From Verrucomicrobiota bacterium (lineage in GTDB: Bacteria > Verrucomicrobiota > Verrucomicrobiia > Opitutales > Opitutaceae), in NCBI GenBank assembly GCA_016721945.1, contig JADKHC010000002.1, forward strand, positions 195,354 to 259,353: DNA of 64,000 nt, given 5' to 3'. Every line of letters begins with the position of its first letter. The first letter of the stretch is position 1. The position numbers and the translations under genes are program-made. The notes below the pieces were generated by a model. The model had not been told where the DNA came from. It made no database searches and saw nothing but the letters and a program-made list of their open reading frames with translations. This document shows, one piece after another, positions 53,887-61,188 of this stretch.

Positions 53887-54441
53887 ATGCGCATCCCACT
53901 CACCGTAGCGATGCGCTCCCTGCTGCCGCTCTGCACCCTGCTCCTCTTGGGCCTAGCCAGCGGTTGTTCCCATTATCAGCTCGGCACCGAGGGCAAACTC
54001 GCTTTTCACACGCTGTATATCGCGCCGGTCGAAAACAAAGCCAAGCTTCCCCAAGCCGTCGCCGTTATCACGAACCAGCTACGAGAGGCATTTATCCACG
54101 ACGGTCGTGTAACTGTGGTGGATTCTCCGTCCGAAGCGGACGCAACGCTCACCGTTTCGCTTGCCACCTACGGACGCGGTATCACCACCTCGCGCCCCGA
54201 CGACACCGGGTTGGCCCGCAAATTCAATCTCGACCTCGTCGCGCACTGCACGCTTCGCGACAACCGCACTGGCGCCGTTCTTTTTGAGAACCGTTCCGTG
54301 ACCGCCCAGCAGCAAATTTTTGCCACGGCTACACCGCACGATGCCGATAGCGTCCAGCAGCAAGCCGAGTATCAAGCCTTGCCGTTGCTCGCCACGTCTC
54401 TGGCGCAAAAAGTCGCCCACACCACACTCGACGTCTGGTAA
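53887..54441 (+). CDS. LptE-like LPS-assembly lipoprotein
   Basis: A 184-residue lipoprotein from ATG 53887. The signal peptide carries lipobox LASGC with Cys near residue 27, followed by SHYQLGTEGKLAFHTLYIAP, the characteristic LptE/RlpB start (YxLG...). The rest is a small alpha/beta domain ending ATSLAQKVAHTTLDVW. LptE plugs the LptD barrel for LPS insertion (family knowledge). The start is 7 bases after the BamD-like stop, so co-transcription is near certain. Confidence 0.8.
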   Translation: MRIPLTVAMRSLLPLCTLLLLGLASGCSHYQLGTEGKLAFHTLYIAPVENKAKLPQAVAVITNQLREAFIHDGRVTVVDSPSEADATLTVSLATYGRGITTSRPDDTGLARKFNLDLVAHCTLRDNRTGAVLFENRSVTAQQQIFATATPHDADSVQQQAEYQALPLLATSLAQKVAHTTLDVW

Positions 54442-54549
54442 GCAACACGAGCCGGGCACAAGAATCCCGACCACTGTGACAACCGCACTCACGCCACGGA
54501 AATTGGTCACCACAATATTCGCCGAGGTCGCAGGAAAAAACGTGCAATG

Positions 54550-54582
54550 GTTCGTTCCCGCTTTCCTGAGTTCCAGATTCAC
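54550..54582. repeat. Dispersed repeat copy (GTTCCCGCTTTCCTGAGTTCC type)
   Basis: GTTCGTTCCCGCTTTCCTGA, continuing GTTCCAGATTCAC, matches 7868-7900 at most positions. It lies in the 203-base gap between the LptE-like gene and rpe. Confidence 0.5.
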
Positions 54583-54644
54583 TTCTGCTGATTGATCTCC
54601 GAATCCTAGCTTCAGTTTTCAAAATTCTGCCCTAACCTTCCACC

Positions 54645-55298
54645 ATGCACGCGTCCATTCTCGCACCGTCCATCCTCGCAGGTGATCACGCCAATCTGGC
54701 GGCAAGCGCCGCGATCGTCGAACAGCTGGGCGTCTCCTGGCTCCATCTCGACATCATGGACGGGCACTTCGTGCCGAACCTCTCCTTTGGACCACAAACT
54801 GTCGCCGCGTTGCGGAAAAATTCGAAACTCTTTTTCGACGTCCACCTGATGCTCGACGAGCCGCACCGCTATATCGAATCCTTTGCCAAAGCCGGAGCCA
54901 ACCTCATCAGCATTCACATCGAGCCCGCTTACGATCACGCCGCCACGCTCGCGCGCATTCATTCGCTCGGCTGCAAAAACGGCATCGTGCTCAACCCAGG
55001 CACACCCGCTTCCGCGATCGAACCTTTCCTCGGACAGGTTGACCTTGTACTCGTCATGACCGTCCAACCCGGCTTCGGCGGCCAAAGTTTCAAGCGCGAA
55101 ATGCTCGCAAAAATCGCGCAAATCGACACTTGGCGCAAAGACCGAAAACTAGATTTCCGCCTCGAAGTCGACGGCGGCATCGACCTCGCAACCGCCGCCG
55201 AATGTCGACAGGTTGGCACCGATACTTTTGTCGCTGGCACTTCGTTTTTTGCTGCGCCCGACCGTGCTGCCTTTGTCGCCACGATGGCCCGATTGTAA
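54645..55298 (+). CDS. rpe: Ribulose-phosphate 3-epimerase
   Basis: A 217-residue TIM-barrel enzyme interconverting Ru5P and Xu5P. ILAPSILAGDHANLAAS, WLHLDIMDGHFVPNLSFGP (metal His and Asp), FDVHLMLDEPHRYI and MTVQPGFGGQSFKREMLAKI, plus EVDGGIDLATAAECRQVGTD, are all present. Length is typical. It works with transketolase (30 kb) in the pentose phosphate pathway. Confidence 0.95.
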   Translation: MHASILAPSILAGDHANLAASAAIVEQLGVSWLHLDIMDGHFVPNLSFGPQTVAALRKNSKLFFDVHLMLDEPHRYIESFAKAGANLISIHIEPAYDHAATLARIHSLGCKNGIVLNPGTPASAIEPFLGQVDLVLVMTVQPGFGGQSFKREMLAKIAQIDTWRKDRKLDFRLEVDGGIDLATAAECRQVGTDTFVAGTSFFAAPDRAAFVATMARL

Positions 55299-55354
55299 AC
55301 ATTCGCGGATCTTTTCTGGCGCGACACGCCATGAATCCTGGTTAAGATTCTCCC

Positions 55355-56350
55355 ATGTCCTATCAGCCCGCCTCGACTCGCTACGACAATCCGGCCTTCT
55401 ATCGCGCCTGCGGTAACTCCGGTCTCAAGCTCCCGCTGCTTTCGCTCGGTCTCTGGCATAATTTCGGCGCATCCGACGACTACGCCAACTCACGCGCCAT
55501 GATCCTGCGCGCCTTCGACCTCGGCATCACACATCTCGATCTCGCCAACAACTACGGCACGCCCGCTGGCTCCGCCGAGACCACCTGCGGCCGGGTGCTT
55601 CGCGAAGACCTCGCCGCACACCGTGACGAACTAATCATTTCCACCAAAGCCGGCTACGACATGTGGCCCGGCCCTTACGGTGAATGGGGCTCGCGTAAAT
55701 ACGTTCTCGCCAGCCTCGACCAAAGCCTTCGCCGCCTCGGCCTGCCCTACGTCGATATTTTCTACAGCCACCGCCCCGACCCCAATACTCCACTTGAGGA
55801 AACCATGGGCGCGCTCGACTACGCCGTGCGCTCCGGCAAAGCCCTCTACGCCGGCCTCTCCAACTACGATCCCGAGCAAACCTCAAGAGCGGCCGCGATT
55901 CTGCGCCGACTCGGCACGCCCTGCCTCATTCACCAACCGCGCTACAACATGCTGGAACGCACCGCCGAGCAGGGCCTCTTCGACGTTCTTCGCCGCGAAG
56001 GCATTGGCTCCATCGTCTTCTCGCCCCTGGCAAAAGGTATGCTCACCAACCGCTACTTTGCCGGCCTGCCCAAAGACGCCCGCGCTGCACGCGATCCGCG
56101 CTTTCTTACGCCCGACCAAATCACGCACGAACTACTCGTGAAGACTAAAAAACTCGATACCATCGCGCGAGACCGCAGTCAGACTCTCGCCCAGATGGCT
56201 CTCGCCTGGGTGCTGCGCCAGCCCGCCGTCACCACCGCCCTCATCGGTGCGAGTAAAACGAGTCAGATCGACGACAATGTCGGCGCTATCAAAAACCTGA
56301 ATTTCTCCGAAGCCGAACTTTTCGCCATCGACCAAGTTTTGGCCTCCTGA
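55355..56350 (+). CDS. Aldo/keto reductase, L-glyceraldehyde 3-phosphate reductase (YghZ/GpR) type
   Basis: A 331-residue NADPH-dependent TIM-barrel reductase. The N-terminus YQPASTRYDNPAFYRACGNS with LPLLSLGLWHNFG is typical of the YghZ/MgrA subgroup, which detoxifies L-glyceraldehyde 3-phosphate and methylglyoxal. Catalytic residues: Asp and Tyr in ITHLDLANNYGTPAGSAE, Lys in IISTKAGYDMWPGPYGEWGS, His in DIFYSHRPD. LIGASKTSQIDDNV binds the cofactor phosphate. A terminator follows immediately. Confidence 0.9.
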   Translation: MSYQPASTRYDNPAFYRACGNSGLKLPLLSLGLWHNFGASDDYANSRAMILRAFDLGITHLDLANNYGTPAGSAETTCGRVLREDLAAHRDELIISTKAGYDMWPGPYGEWGSRKYVLASLDQSLRRLGLPYVDIFYSHRPDPNTPLEETMGALDYAVRSGKALYAGLSNYDPEQTSRAAAILRRLGTPCLIHQPRYNMLERTAEQGLFDVLRREGIGSIVFSPLAKGMLTNRYFAGLPKDARAARDPRFLTPDQITHELLVKTKKLDTIARDRSQTLAQMALAWVLRQPAVTTALIGASKTSQIDDNVGAIKNLNFSEAELFAIDQVLAS

Positions 56351-56373
56351 AACTTCACTGTCTTTTAGTAACA

Positions 56374-56401
56374 GGCGCGGCACACAAGCCGCGCCTTTTT
56401 T
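56374..56401 (+). terminator. Intrinsic terminator after the aldo/keto reductase
   Basis: GGCGCGGC-ACACAA-GCCGCGCC followed by six T; perfect 8-bp stem, 23 bases past the stop. Confidence 0.9.
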
Positions 56402-56634
56402 ATAAATAGATGCGACCGGCCAGTGAGTATCCGTCTCAACACGCATGCAGGTCGTCGCAGTATGTCATCAGAGCAATTTCCAGCGTGCATTTGGCAATCC
56501 ATGCGGGGTTGATTCCCCTCCTGTGGGGTTAACTTCCGTATGCGCCTCTGCGGCAGCCAAACGATCCTGCCAATTAAGCAAACTCGGACAACCCGTCCGA
56601 CACCCAGACGTCTCAACGATCAACCCCGTCATCC

Positions 56635-57576
56635 ATGAAAACCCGTCGCGATTTCGTTAAAACCAGCCTGGCCCTCGGTGCCACCTTTTCTCTGGTCGGC
56701 AACCTGAACTCCCTTTTCGCTGCCGAACCAGTCACCACTCCTACAACGTCCGCGCCCACCGGCCCCAAGTCCGTCCTCGCCGCCATTCGCGATGGCGACC
56801 GCGTGACCATGCTCGACAAAGCCCTGGCCGAACTCGGCGGTATCCAAGCCTTCGTCAAACCCGGTCAGACCGTTGTCATCAAACCCAACATCGGCTGGAA
56901 CGCATCGCCCGAACGCGGAGCCAACACGCATCCCTCAATCGTCGGCCACCTCGTTGCCCTCTGCCTTTCGGTCGGCGCGAAAACAGTCAGCGTCTTCGAC
57001 AACACCTGCGATCAATGGCGTGAAACCTACGTCAACAGTGGCATTGAAAAAGCCGCCAAAGACGCCGGTGCCATCGTCGTCAACGGCAAGGATGAAACGC
57101 TCTACCGCGAGGTCGAAATCCCCAACGGCGTGAAGTTGAAAACCGCCAAAGTCCACTCGCTCATCCTCGACAGCGACGTGTTCATCAACGTCCCCGTGCT
57201 TAAGCACCATCAGTCCACCCTGATGACTGCCTGCATGAAAAATCTCATGGGCATCGTCTGGGAGCGCGGCGTGTGGCACCGCGTCGACCTGCACCAGTGT
57301 ATTGCCGATCTCCTCACCCTTCACAAACCCGCCCTCAACATCATCGACGCCTACCATCCCATGGTGCGCAATGGCCCGCGCGGAAAAACGGTCGAGGACT
57401 GCGTCGAGATGCGCACGCTCCTCGCCTCGACTGACATCGTCGCCATCGATGCCGCCGCGGCGAAACTCCTCGGTCGCAACCCAACCGACATCACCCACGT
57501 GAAAATCGGCCACGAGATGAAACTCGGCCGCATGGATCTCGAGAACCTCGACGTTCGTCGTCACAAGCTCGCGTGA
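56635..57576 (+). CDS. DUF362 domain-containing Tat-exported protein
   Basis: A 313-residue protein. The twin-arginine signal MKTRRDFVKTSLALGATFSL is followed by a Thr/Pro-rich spacer and a DUF362 domain (VKPGQTVVIKPNIGWNASPE, INVPVLKHHQSTLMTACMKN, NIIDAYHPMVRNGPRG). DUF362 proteins are often linked to iron-sulfur proteins; no function is firmly assigned. The next gene, four bases downstream, encodes a membrane polyferredoxin, so the two likely form one redox unit. Confidence 0.85.
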   Translation: MKTRRDFVKTSLALGATFSLVGNLNSLFAAEPVTTPTTSAPTGPKSVLAAIRDGDRVTMLDKALAELGGIQAFVKPGQTVVIKPNIGWNASPERGANTHPSIVGHLVALCLSVGAKTVSVFDNTCDQWRETYVNSGIEKAAKDAGAIVVNGKDETLYREVEIPNGVKLKTAKVHSLILDSDVFINVPVLKHHQSTLMTACMKNLMGIVWERGVWHRVDLHQCIADLLTLHKPALNIIDAYHPMVRNGPRGKTVEDCVEMRTLLASTDIVAIDAAAAKLLGRNPTDITHVKIGHEMKLGRMDLENLDVRRHKLA

Positions 57577-57580
57577 TCCC

Positions 57581-59224
57581 GTGTTGCGCAATCCGCTAAA
57601 ATTCGCCCGCGTCGCCCTCGCTGTTTTCGTCTTCGCCGGATTCACGCTCGCATTTGTCGATTTCAGAGGGTTCGCTCCGCCAAAACTCGGACATGCCCTC
57701 GCACATACGCAGTACGTCCCCGGCCTCGTCAGCCTGCTGGTGGGTGGCGGCGCGGGCGCCGTCATTTTCGTAGTCGGCACGGTCATCGCGCTCGTACTTG
57801 GACGCATCTATTGCTCCGCGATCTGCCCGCTCGGCATTTTTCAAGACGTGATCGCTCGCATTAGCGGTTGGTTTCGAAAAAAGAAAAAGTTCCTGCCCTA
57901 CGCCAAACCGTTCACAAAACTCCGTCATGTTTTCCTCTGGGGAACGGTTGCGGTCGCCCTCGCCGGTTGGGGCGGCTTCGCCCTCGCCCTGCTCGATCCG
58001 TATAGCAACTACGGCCGCATCGTCTCGATGCTCGCACGACCGCTGCTAACCGTTGCCAACAATTCCATTGTCGTCTTCGCCAACGCCGCAGGCATCCAGA
58101 GCATCTACCGCGTCGATACCGCTTGGGCCAGCGCAGGCTTGCTGATTCTACCAGCGATTTTTCTCACCGCCATCGCCGTCATGTCCGCGCTCCGTGGACG
58201 CCTCTACTGCAACTCGATCTGCCCAGTCGGCACCGCGCTCGGACTCGTTTCACGTTTTTCCGCCCTACGCATCGCCATCGACAAAACCGCCTGCACCAAA
58301 TGCGGCGACTGCCTTCGCAGCTGTAAAGCCCAGTGCATCGATCTACGCACCGGAACCGTCGACGCCTCACGCTGCGTCGCCTGCTACAACTGCATCGGCG
58401 CCTGCGACGAACAAGGCATCCACTACCGCTTCAGCTGGAAAAAGTCACCAACGACAACCACGCCTGCGCCCGACTTGGCAACCGCCAAAGCCATCACGCC
58501 AAATCCCCAACGTCGCGAATTCCTCGCCACGCTCGCCTCAGGAGCCCTCGCAGGCGCAACCTCGCTCGCCGCTCGCGCCGACGACGACGAAACCAATTCC
58601 GAGCACAACCAGCACTGCGGTCACAGCCGCCGCCACAAACCCACACTTGTTATTAAGGGAGAGGACAGCCCGGCCGTCAGCCCTCCCGGCGCCGCCAGCA
58701 CCGCACAGTTTCTCGATCGCTGTACCGCCTGCCACCTCTGCATCAGCGCCTGCCCAACACATGTGCTGCAACCCGCGCTCTTCGAATACGGACTGGAAGG
58801 CCTGCTCCGACCGAAACTCGAATACTCCAAATCCTACTGCCTCTTTGAATGTACGCGCTGCGGCGAAGTCTGCCCAGATGGCGCCATCACACCGCTCTCC
58901 ATCGAGAAAAAATCCGTGACCCAGATCGGCGTCGCCGACCTCTATCTGGGCCAATGCGTGGTAAGAACCAACGGCACAGATTGCGCCGCGTGCTCCGAAC
59001 ACTGCCCCACCAAGGCCGTCACAACGCGCCCCTTTGGCGATAATCTGCGCCTGCCCGTGCTCGATCAGAACCTATGCATTGGTTGTGGTGCCTGCGAATA
59101 CGCCTGCCCGGTAAAACCGGTCAAAGCCATCATCGTCACCGGCCGCAGCACCCACGCCCAGGCTCAAAAACTGGTTGAAAAACAAGCCCCCGCCCCCAAC
59201 CCCGTCGGCGACTTCCCATTCTAG
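57581..59224 (+). CDS. Membrane polyferredoxin (NapH-like) fused to a periplasmic-type ferredoxin with internal Tat-like motif
   Basis: 547 residues from a GTG at 57581. The N-terminal half has four to five membrane helices and the CxxxCP motifs IYCSAICPLG and LYCNSICPVG of NapH/NosR-type quinol dehydrogenases. Two [4Fe-4S] motifs follow (CTKCGDCLRSCKAQC, CVACYNCIGAC). Near residue 310 a twin-arginine motif RREFLATLASGALAGATS is followed by a His-containing linker. Four further Cys clusters follow (CTACHLCISACP, CTRCGEVCP, CAACSEHCP, CIGCGACEYACP), resembling NapG. It looks like a NapH-NapG-style fusion carrying electrons from quinol to an unknown acceptor. Confidence 0.87.
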   Translation: MLRNPLKFARVALAVFVFAGFTLAFVDFRGFAPPKLGHALAHTQYVPGLVSLLVGGGAGAVIFVVGTVIALVLGRIYCSAICPLGIFQDVIARISGWFRKKKKFLPYAKPFTKLRHVFLWGTVAVALAGWGGFALALLDPYSNYGRIVSMLARPLLTVANNSIVVFANAAGIQSIYRVDTAWASAGLLILPAIFLTAIAVMSALRGRLYCNSICPVGTALGLVSRFSALRIAIDKTACTKCGDCLRSCKAQCIDLRTGTVDASRCVACYNCIGACDEQGIHYRFSWKKSPTTTTPAPDLATAKAITPNPQRREFLATLASGALAGATSLAARADDDETNSEHNQHCGHSRRHKPTLVIKGEDSPAVSPPGAASTAQFLDRCTACHLCISACPTHVLQPALFEYGLEGLLRPKLEYSKSYCLFECTRCGEVCPDGAITPLSIEKKSVTQIGVADLYLGQCVVRTNGTDCAACSEHCPTKAVTTRPFGDNLRLPVLDQNLCIGCGACEYACPVKPVKAIIVTGRSTHAQAQKLVEKQAPAPNPVGDFPF

Positions 59225-59231
59225 GCAAATC

Positions 59232-60038
59232 TCAAGCTGGCTCGTCAATCCAAGCACTGACTTCGTGAACGCGGTGCCACTCGCGGCTCCATTCGGGAAT
59301 CGGGGCTAAGTCCCAACGCCAACTTTGGTCAGGCGCGCGCAGTTCTAGTCCCTTGAAGATGGTTCGGCGTGCGAGTTCACGTCCATCAGGCGCGATATCG
59401 AGTCGCGTTACATCGCTAATCAACACCCGCACTCCCGGCCGTGCGGCCAGCCAAGCGATATGACGTCGCGCAGCAGCAATCGCACAGCGCGCCGGCAATT
59501 CATCGTCCGCCTCAGCCGCTACCAATTGGTCCGCCGGGATCAGTCCGAGTTGCGAAAGACAATTGGCCGAAACCACCAAATCCGCGTCACCGCCGGGAGG
59601 AACGCCCGGATCGGAGCCAGCAAATAATTCCACCGCAGCATTCGCGGTGAGCGTGCGTCTTCCTTCGGCCAGCGAAGCGAGCACGCCCGTCGCATCCCAC
59701 GCGATAGCCCGGACCCGTCCCGGCAACCGGCGTTGCCAGCGACGCGCCACCGCGCTCACTGCCACATCCGCCAAGATCACCTCTGAAAACTGCGCTGCCA
59801 GCTCCGCCACCGGCACGTCGAAACAAGCCCCAGCACCAATCACCAACACCCGTTCATGTTTCCGGCAACGCGCGGCTCCGCGTAAAATCACCTGATGGCT
59901 CGCAGCAATGTGCGGCGCCCAACTCTTGCCGACCCGGCGATGCCGCGCGGCGATGGCCGCAGCTTCGTACGCGAGCCCTAGCGCACGGGCACCTGGCGCA
60001 CACTTGGTTCTTAATGCATCGATCAACTCTCGGAGCAT
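59232..60038 (-). CDS. Rossmann methyltransferase-like hypothetical protein
   Basis: A 268-residue protein from ATG 60038; TTG 60077 is an unlikely alternative. The VLVIGAGACFDVPVAELAAQ segment resembles SAM motif I, and VILADVAVSAVARRW a motif II strand. ADLVVSANCLSQLGLIP resembles motif IV. A conserved C-terminus PIPEWSREWHRVHEVSAWID is of unknown meaning. No named family is recognised. It overlaps no other gene and lies divergent to a DTW-domain gene with about 75-100 bases between starts. A methyltransferase-like fold is an inference. Confidence 0.6.
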   Translation of the reverse strand: MLRELIDALRTKCAPGARALGLAYEAAAIAARHRRVGKSWAPHIAASHQVILRGAARCRKHERVLVIGAGACFDVPVAELAAQFSEVILADVAVSAVARRWQRRLPGRVRAIAWDATGVLASLAEGRRTLTANAAVELFAGSDPGVPPGGDADLVVSANCLSQLGLIPADQLVAAEADDELPARCAIAAARRHIAWLAARPGVRVLISDVTRLDIAPDGRELARRTIFKGLELRAPDQSWRWDLAPIPEWSREWHRVHEVSAWIDEPA

Positions 60039-60139
60039 CGCTGCAACCTGCCAAAGCCACGCCTCACTGCAAAGCAATCCGCAGACTTCAGCCCCGAGCG
60101 TTGACCTATGCGATGGTTTGCTTCACCCGTTTCACTTCC

Positions 60140-60808
60140 ATGTCGAGAAGCGTTGTCCTTGAAGGTGCCCCACGCTGCGACCGGTGCAATTTTCCGCCCC
60201 GGTGGTGCATTTGCGGCGGTTTCCAACCGCTCAGCTGCCCGCTCCAGATCGACGTCCTCATTCACCATCGCGAGCTCTGGCGCCCCACCAGCACCGGCCG
60301 ACTCATCAACCGCATCATCCCGGCGTCGCGTGCCCACAAATTCCAGTGCGAAACTCCACCCACGCGTGAGTCGATCGTGGAACCCGGCCGCCCGGTCTGG
60401 ATCTTGCACCCTCGTGGCGAACCACTCCCCACCGGCAAGCCACCTCAAGACGTACAGGTCCTGCTGCTCGACGGCAGTTGGAAAGAAGCCGCCCACATGC
60501 TCCAGAAGGTGGAAGGCTGGGGCCAGCGTATCCGCCTGCCCATGACAGGACCGAGCCGCTACTGGCTGCGCGGACATCAGGGCGAAGGCCATTATTCCAC
60601 GGTCGAGGCGCTTCTGTTTTTGCTTAAGGCGTTGGCCTTGTCGGAGGCCGAGGCGCACCTCCGACTCCAGTTTGAACTTCACGTTTATGCCGGCTTGCGC
60701 GCCCGCGGAGCGAAAGCGTCCGCCGAGGAATATCTCGCCAGCTCGCCTGCGCGTGAGGCGTTCCCGGAGTTGTTGCAACAGCTCGATCAGCGACGTCCGC
60801 GGGTATAA
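60140..60808 (+). CDS. DTW-domain tRNA-uridine aminocarboxypropyltransferase
   Basis: 222 residues from ATG 60140; ATG 60113 adds nine residues and is possible. An N-terminal zinc-like motif CDRCNFPPRWCICGG is followed by the DTW domain, whose signature here reads LLLDGSWKEAAHM (DGSW in place of the DTW core). LPMTGPSRYWLRGHQGEGHY with STVEALLFLLKAL follows. Related TapT/TuaA enzymes add an acp group to uridine (acp3U47) in tRNA (family knowledge). The substitution Ser for Thr occurs in some members. Confidence 0.85.
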   Translation: MSRSVVLEGAPRCDRCNFPPRWCICGGFQPLSCPLQIDVLIHHRELWRPTSTGRLINRIIPASRAHKFQCETPPTRESIVEPGRPVWILHPRGEPLPTGKPPQDVQVLLLDGSWKEAAHMLQKVEGWGQRIRLPMTGPSRYWLRGHQGEGHYSTVEALLFLLKALALSEAEAHLRLQFELHVYAGLRARGAKASAEEYLASSPAREAFPELLQQLDQRRPRV

Positions 60809-60832
60809 TTTTCGCCAGACAGAATACCAATC

Positions 60833-60854
60833 GGGAACACAGGAACACGGGAAC
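60833..60854. repeat. Dispersed repeat copy (GGAACACAGGAACACGGGAAC type)
   Basis: TCGGGAACACAGGAACACGG continuing GAAC is the reverse-complement form of the words at 7868 and 54550. It lies in the 380-base gap between the DTW gene and rpsA, which is filled with repeats. Confidence 0.45.
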
Positions 60855-60905
60855 GGAAAAGCCGAGGGAAGTTTTATACCAACAGCCCCAAGCTTTCAGA
60901 CTTTG

Positions 60906-60979
60906 AACAGAAGATAACAAAGAGAACGAAGGCCTGCTGGTTCTTCCTGGATCTCTTCGTTACCTCCGTTTTCTTCTGT
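60906..60979. repeat. Inverted repeat element (AACAGAAG...CTTCTGT type)
   Basis: The left arm 60906-60932 (AACAGAAGATAACAAAGAGA, continuing ACGAAGG) and the right arm 60953-60979 (CTCTTCGTTACCTCCGTTTT, continuing CTTCTGT) are imperfect reverse complements with a 20-base spacer. A half-copy-like word occurs at 33320-33344. Confidence 0.6.
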
Positions 60980-61044
60980 AAAATTCCGGAAATTCAGACC
61001 AGCCACGATCAACTTCAGTATAAAGCATAAGGTCATTGTTATTA

Positions 61045-61099
61045 GGTAGGACGGATGGTTCCCCGTCCGCCGAGGACGATGCGGAGCATCGTCCCTACC
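61045..61099. repeat. REP-like double hairpin
   Basis: GGTAGG, hairpin GGACGG-ATGGTTCC-CCGTCC, linker GCCGA, hairpin GGACGATGC-GGA-GCATCGTCC, CTACC. The two hairpins are bracketed by GGTAGG and CCTACC. Same organisation as the 15551-15600 copy read in reverse. Confidence 0.75.
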
Positions 61100-61126
61100 C
61101 TCGATCTACCGCCAAAATTCAGCGCC

Positions 61127-61154
61127 AAAAAAGGCGCCCGGAAAACCGGGCGCC
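61127..61154 (-). terminator. Intrinsic terminator after rpsA
   Basis: On the minus strand GGCGCCCGG-TTTT-CCGGGCGCC is followed by six T; perfect 9-bp stem, 35 bases past the rpsA stop codon. Confidence 0.9.
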
Positions 61155-61188
61155 TTTGAAACTTTCAGCGGAAGCTTATAACAACCGA

